A program made the translations under genes and the position numbers. A stretch of DNA of 26,128 nt from NCBI GenBank assembly GCA_964618855.1, contig CAZUCD010000039.1:1-26128 (forward strand), in the 5' to 3' direction. Origin of the DNA: CAZUCD01 sp964618855 (GTDB lineage: Bacteria > Sumerlaeota > Sumerlaeia > SLMS01 > JANRJK01). This document shows, piece by piece, positions 23,688 through 26,128 of the stretch. The notes under the pieces were generated by a model. The model saw only the letters and a list, made by a program, of their open reading frames with translations, did not search any database and was not told the origin of the DNA. Numbering within the stretch: position 1 is the stretch's first letter; each line of letters starts with the position of its first letter.

Positions 23688-24524
23688 TCACACCATCGGA
23701 ATCAGCCCGGCATCCTGCCCGTGCAGCACCACCCATTGCAAGATCATGACCATAGCGTTGTTCACAAGGTGCAACAGGATCGCCGCATGCAGGCCAAAGT
23801 GAAGCCTCGCATACCCGAATGCCAGGGCCAGTCCCATGATCTGGAACTCCTTGAACCCGGGCGGGTCCACCATCCCCGAGTGGCCCAGGGCCCACAGGAA
23901 ACCGGCCACCAGCACCCCCCCGAGGTTCGACTTGAACAGCTTGCAGAGCAGGGGTTGCAGCGTTCCGCGGTACATCACCTCCTCGACGATCGGCGCGATG
24001 AGGGCCACCCCCCCCACGAGCTGAAGCAGGTAGGGGTTCTCCAGGTTCGCGTACTTGAGCGGGGACTCGGGAAGCTCGAACTCGGGCATCATGGCGAGGA
24101 ACGCCGCGTTCCATGCGGTCATGGCGGCAACAAATCCAAGCAGCGCCCGTGCGCCGAATCGCGGATGCGGCCCCGAGTCCTCGTCCGCCAGGAACGCATA
24201 CCTCCATGCGGGGAGCGCCGCCCCGACCAGGAGCGCCATCGAGGCCATCATCATGCCGCGCGCGGCGATCGTGTCCTGCGGGCCGCTCGATGGAATCGCG
24301 AGCGAGCAGACCTGCAGCGCCACGAAGGCGAGCAGAACCCAGAACAGCCGCGGCGACGGCAGCAGCGGCCGCCCCGCTCGCCTGGCGGGGGAGGCCAGCG
24401 CCTCCGTCCACGTCATCACCCCCACAAGGAACGCCGCGCCCATCGAGGCCACCGCAAGGCACGACGAGGCCATGCCGTAAACCTCCACCCACGACGCGCC
24501 GTCGGCGAAGGGGTTCGGGTTCAC
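23688..24524 (-). CDS. CPBP-family intramembrane metalloprotease (Abi/CAAX type)
   Basis: This 278-residue multi-pass protein carries the three CPBP motifs: EEVMYRG (Glu181, Glu182, Arg186), FLWALGHSG (His215) and HLVNN (His252, Asn256), each within or beside hydrophobic helices. About seven or eight hydrophobic segments are visible. Relatives include Rce1-like CAAX proteases and bacteriocin-immunity proteins, but the bacterial substrates are mostly unknown. The start is GTG 24524, overlapping the nadD stop as GTGA, so it is translationally coupled to nadD. Metal-dependent cleavage is likely because all three motifs are intact. Confidence 0.92.
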   Translation of the reverse strand: MNPNPFADGASWVEVYGMASSCLAVASMGAAFLVGVMTWTEALASPARRAGRPLLPSPRLFWVLLAFVALQVCSLAIPSSGPQDTIAARGMMMASMALLVGAALPAWRYAFLADEDSGPHPRFGARALLGFVAAMTAWNAAFLAMMPEFELPESPLKYANLENPYLLQLVGGVALIAPIVEEVMYRGTLQPLLCKLFKSNLGGVLVAGFLWALGHSGMVDPPGFKEFQIMGLALAFGYARLHFGLHAAILLHLVNNAMVMILQWVVLHGQDAGLIPMV

Positions 24525-25132
24525 GCGTAGATTCCGTGCGCGCGGGCGTAGTCGAGCACGGACGCCGGCACGAGCCGGGAGGCGTCGCCGTGGCGGGCGA
24601 GCAAGAGCCTCACGTCGGTGCTGCTTATGGCGGGCAGCGCGCCACGCTGCTCCGCGATGGGCCGCGCCACGTCGATGCGCGGCACCTCGAGCGGGGGAGC
24701 GAGCACGGCGACCTCATCCCCCCTGTGCCACTGCGGAAGCTGCGCGAGCACGTCGCTCCCGACGATCAGCCTGAGCGGCCGCCCGGGCCGGTCGTGCTGG
24801 ATGTCCCGCAGCGTGTCCACCATGTAGCTCGTCCCCGGGCGCGAGCCCTCGCGCGTGTCGATTCCAACGCCGTCGATCCTCGCGAATGCGAGCCGGCACA
24901 TCGCCACGCGCTGCCCGAAGGTGGCGTACTGCTTCTTGCCGAACGCGTGGGCCGAGACGGGCACCACAAGCACGGATGACACCGCGCCGGACTCCAGCGC
25001 CCAGAGCGCCGCGAACACGTGCCCGAAGTGCGGCGGGTCGAAGGAGCCGCCGAGGACGCCCACGGCGCTTCCGCCCGCGGAACTCGCGGGTCCCGGCCAG
25101 CGCGGCGGATTGCTTCCTCCGGTCGGTTCCAT
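24521..25132 (-). CDS. nadD: Nicotinate-nucleotide adenylyltransferase
   Basis: This 203-residue enzyme adenylates nicotinate mononucleotide to deamido-NAD in NAD biosynthesis, in the cytoplasm. GVLGGSFDPPHFGH (25-38) holds the nucleotidyltransferase (T/H)xGH-type site. TSYMVDTLRDI (101-111), LIVGSDVLAQLPQW (122-135) and the ATP-binding ISSTDVR (169-175) follow as in NadD. ATG 25132 leaves about 22 extra residues before the Rossmann strand; a GTG at about 25063 is closer to the family start, so the true start is uncertain. It lies 25 bp after the AAA+ gene and overlaps the CPBP gene. RsfS, often next to nadD, is not here. Confidence 0.95.
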   Translation of the reverse strand: MEPTGGSNPPRWPGPASSAGGSAVGVLGGSFDPPHFGHVFAALWALESGAVSSVLVVPVSAHAFGKKQYATFGQRVAMCRLAFARIDGVGIDTREGSRPGTSYMVDTLRDIQHDRPGRPLRLIVGSDVLAQLPQWHRGDEVAVLAPPLEVPRIDVARPIAEQRGALPAISSTDVRLLLARHGDASRLVPASVLDYARAHGIYA

Positions 25133-25157
25133 GGCAGGGGTTCGCCGCGATTCCTGC

Positions 25158-26128
25158 TCAGTCCGCGACTTCGTTCATCATGTACGACACCGTGTCCGTG
25201 TAGCGGATCCGCGCGTCGATCGTCTGCTTCGTGAGCATGTGGTTCTGGTGCATCCCCTCGAGGATGAACTCCATCACCACGGCAAGCTCGGCCGGGGATG
25301 CGTCCGGTGCGAGTGCGCGCGCGATGCCCTCGAGCCCCTCGACCGCGCGCAGTGCGGCGAGGTGCTCGCCGTGAGAGAATCGCGTGGAGAGTTCCACCGT
25401 GCGTCCGCCCTCGAACCAATCGACGAGGGGCTGGAAGCGCGACAAGTCGCGGCCCTTTTCCGCCCGTCCCCGCGCGGGCTTGGCGGGGGCCGTCGCAACC
25501 GGTGCATACCGCCCGTTGAACGCCTCCCGGATTGCGCGACCCACCAGGTGGAACGCCACGTTTGTGATGCCCTCCTGCTCTCCCTTGTACACCAGCTCCA
25601 TCTTCCCCGTCAGTGCCGTGATCCCCTCGAACAGGTCCGCGATCCGGATTACCGCCGGGTCCCCGGGCGTCGAGTGCGCGCGCGCCTCCGCGAGCGAGTA
25701 CAGCGTCTCCATGTACGCGATCCCCACGCGCGCGGAGACACCGGAGTTGCGGTCCACAAAGTCCGAGCGCCGCCCCTCGAAGACCACCTGCTCGACGAGC
25801 TCCTCGATCAGCGGCGAGGCGTGCACCTCCACCCCGCGGTCGATCCACGCCTCCTGCCTCGTGATGGCGCGCGACTCCGCCACCGTCTCCGGGTAGTGCG
25901 TCAGGATCTGCGCATTGATGCGGTCCTTGAGCGGCGTGATGATGTTGCCGCGGTTCGTGTAGTCCTCCGGGTTCGCCGTGAACACCAACGCCACGTCCAG
26001 CGGCAGCCGGACCGGAAACCCGCGAATCTGGATGTCCTTCTCCTCCATGATGTTCAGCAGCCCGACCTGGATGCGCGCCTGGAGGTCCGGCAGTTCGTTG
26101 ATCGCAAAGATCCCCCGGTTGGACCTCG
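25158..26128 (-). CDS. MoxR/magnesium-chelatase-I-like AAA+ ATPase, 5' end outside window
   Basis: The last 323 codons are visible, open to the right edge. They begin in the AAA+ core: RGIFAINELPDL is the Walker B strand (the Asn-Glu pair replaces the usual Asp-Glu, as I recall for this subfamily). IQVGLLNIMEEKDIQIRG is the inserted beta-hairpin region. FTANPEDYTNRG (about 25947-25982) holds the sensor-1 Asn, and PLKDRINAQILTHYP carries the arginine-finger segment. A helical lid and a C-terminal helical domain follow (VVMEFILEGMHQNHMLTKQ). Walker A lies beyond the window. Relatives act as chaperone-like ATPases, often paired with a VWA-domain protein; none is visible downstream. It heads or continues the operon with nadD. 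Confidence 0.88.
   Translation of the reverse strand, partial: RSNRGIFAINELPDLQARIQVGLLNIMEEKDIQIRGFPVRLPLDVALVFTANPEDYTNRGNIITPLKDRINAQILTHYPETVAESRAITRQEAWIDRGVEVHASPLIEELVEQVVFEGRRSDFVDRNSGVSARVGIAYMETLYSLAEARAHSTPGDPAVIRIADLFEGITALTGKMELVYKGEQEGITNVAFHLVGRAIREAFNGRYAPVATAPAKPARGRAEKGRDLSRFQPLVDWFEGGRTVELSTRFSHGEHLAALRAVEGLEGIARALAPDASPAELAVVMEFILEGMHQNHMLTKQTIDARIRYTDTVSYMMNEVAD

Noticed and set aside
21197..23749. 850-codon open frame on the plus strand
   Set aside because: It is antisense to dsbD and the dioxygenase-like gene, with Arg/His/Pro-rich low-complexity translation and no motif. DsbD on the other strand has all conserved cysteines.
1..26128. tRNA genes, CRISPR arrays, insertion sequences, prophage or defence islands
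   Set aside because: I looked for direct-repeat ladders, transposase motifs, tRNA T-loop signatures and integrase-like proteins on both strands and found none. A profile search would be needed to exclude very divergent cases. The CPBP protease alone is not evidence of an abortive-infection system.

Overview
The window is GC-rich (roughly two thirds G+C by eye), densely coding bacterial chromosome. It has no rRNA, tRNA, CRISPR array, transposase or phage gene that I can see. An RND efflux system, a DsbD, several lipoprotein or secretion signals and a LysM protein indicate a diderm (Gram-negative-type) bacterium. The mixture of large carboxypeptidase-regulatory-like surface proteins, an FGE-fold protein and GTG/TTG starts would fit a Planctomycetota/PVC-like lineage or an environmental candidate phylum. 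No marker gene here fixes the taxonomy, so that placement is a guess.

Left part (1-7.5 kb). A low-molecular-weight phosphatase with a variant P-loop and a basic tail runs off the left edge on the minus strand. It is divergent from a coiled-coil LysM lipoprotein with a strong terminator. A GT4 glycosyltransferase follows. Then comes a tight plus-strand cluster: a membrane-anchored TPR-like protein, a DppC/OppC-type ABC permease overlapping it by 19 bp, and a large secreted protein with carboxypeptidase-regulatory-like repeats. A second strong terminator ends the cluster.

From about 7.7 kb to the right edge every gene is on the minus strand. Read in transcription order from the right edge there is first a five-gene putative operon: MoxR/ChlI-type AAA+ ATPase (partial), nadD, CPBP membrane protease, dsbD, and an intradiol-dioxygenase-like lipoprotein. 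Gaps are short or genes overlap (GTGA, TGATG). A 363-bp, unusually AT-rich intergenic region follows. It leads into a secreted DNase I-fold nuclease and an FGE/SUMF1-fold protein, with a strong terminator between these two. Next come a large membrane-anchored surface protein and an M48 metalloprotease with a TPR-like C-terminal half.

The next operon is an RND efflux set: membrane fusion protein, inner-membrane pump and a TetR regulator at the 3' end. The promoter region carries an inverted repeat over a -10-like box, which suggests autoregulated repression. Finally there is a radical SAM/SPASM enzyme and a GNAT acetyltransferase.

I see no single unmistakable new system. The best leads are the variant phosphatase, the terminator lying in the leader or 5' end of the FGE-fold gene, the extracytoplasmic intradiol-dioxygenase-like lipoprotein, the bacterial DNase I homologue with an apparently intact active site, and a shared palindromic motif upstream of the efflux operon and the nuclease gene.
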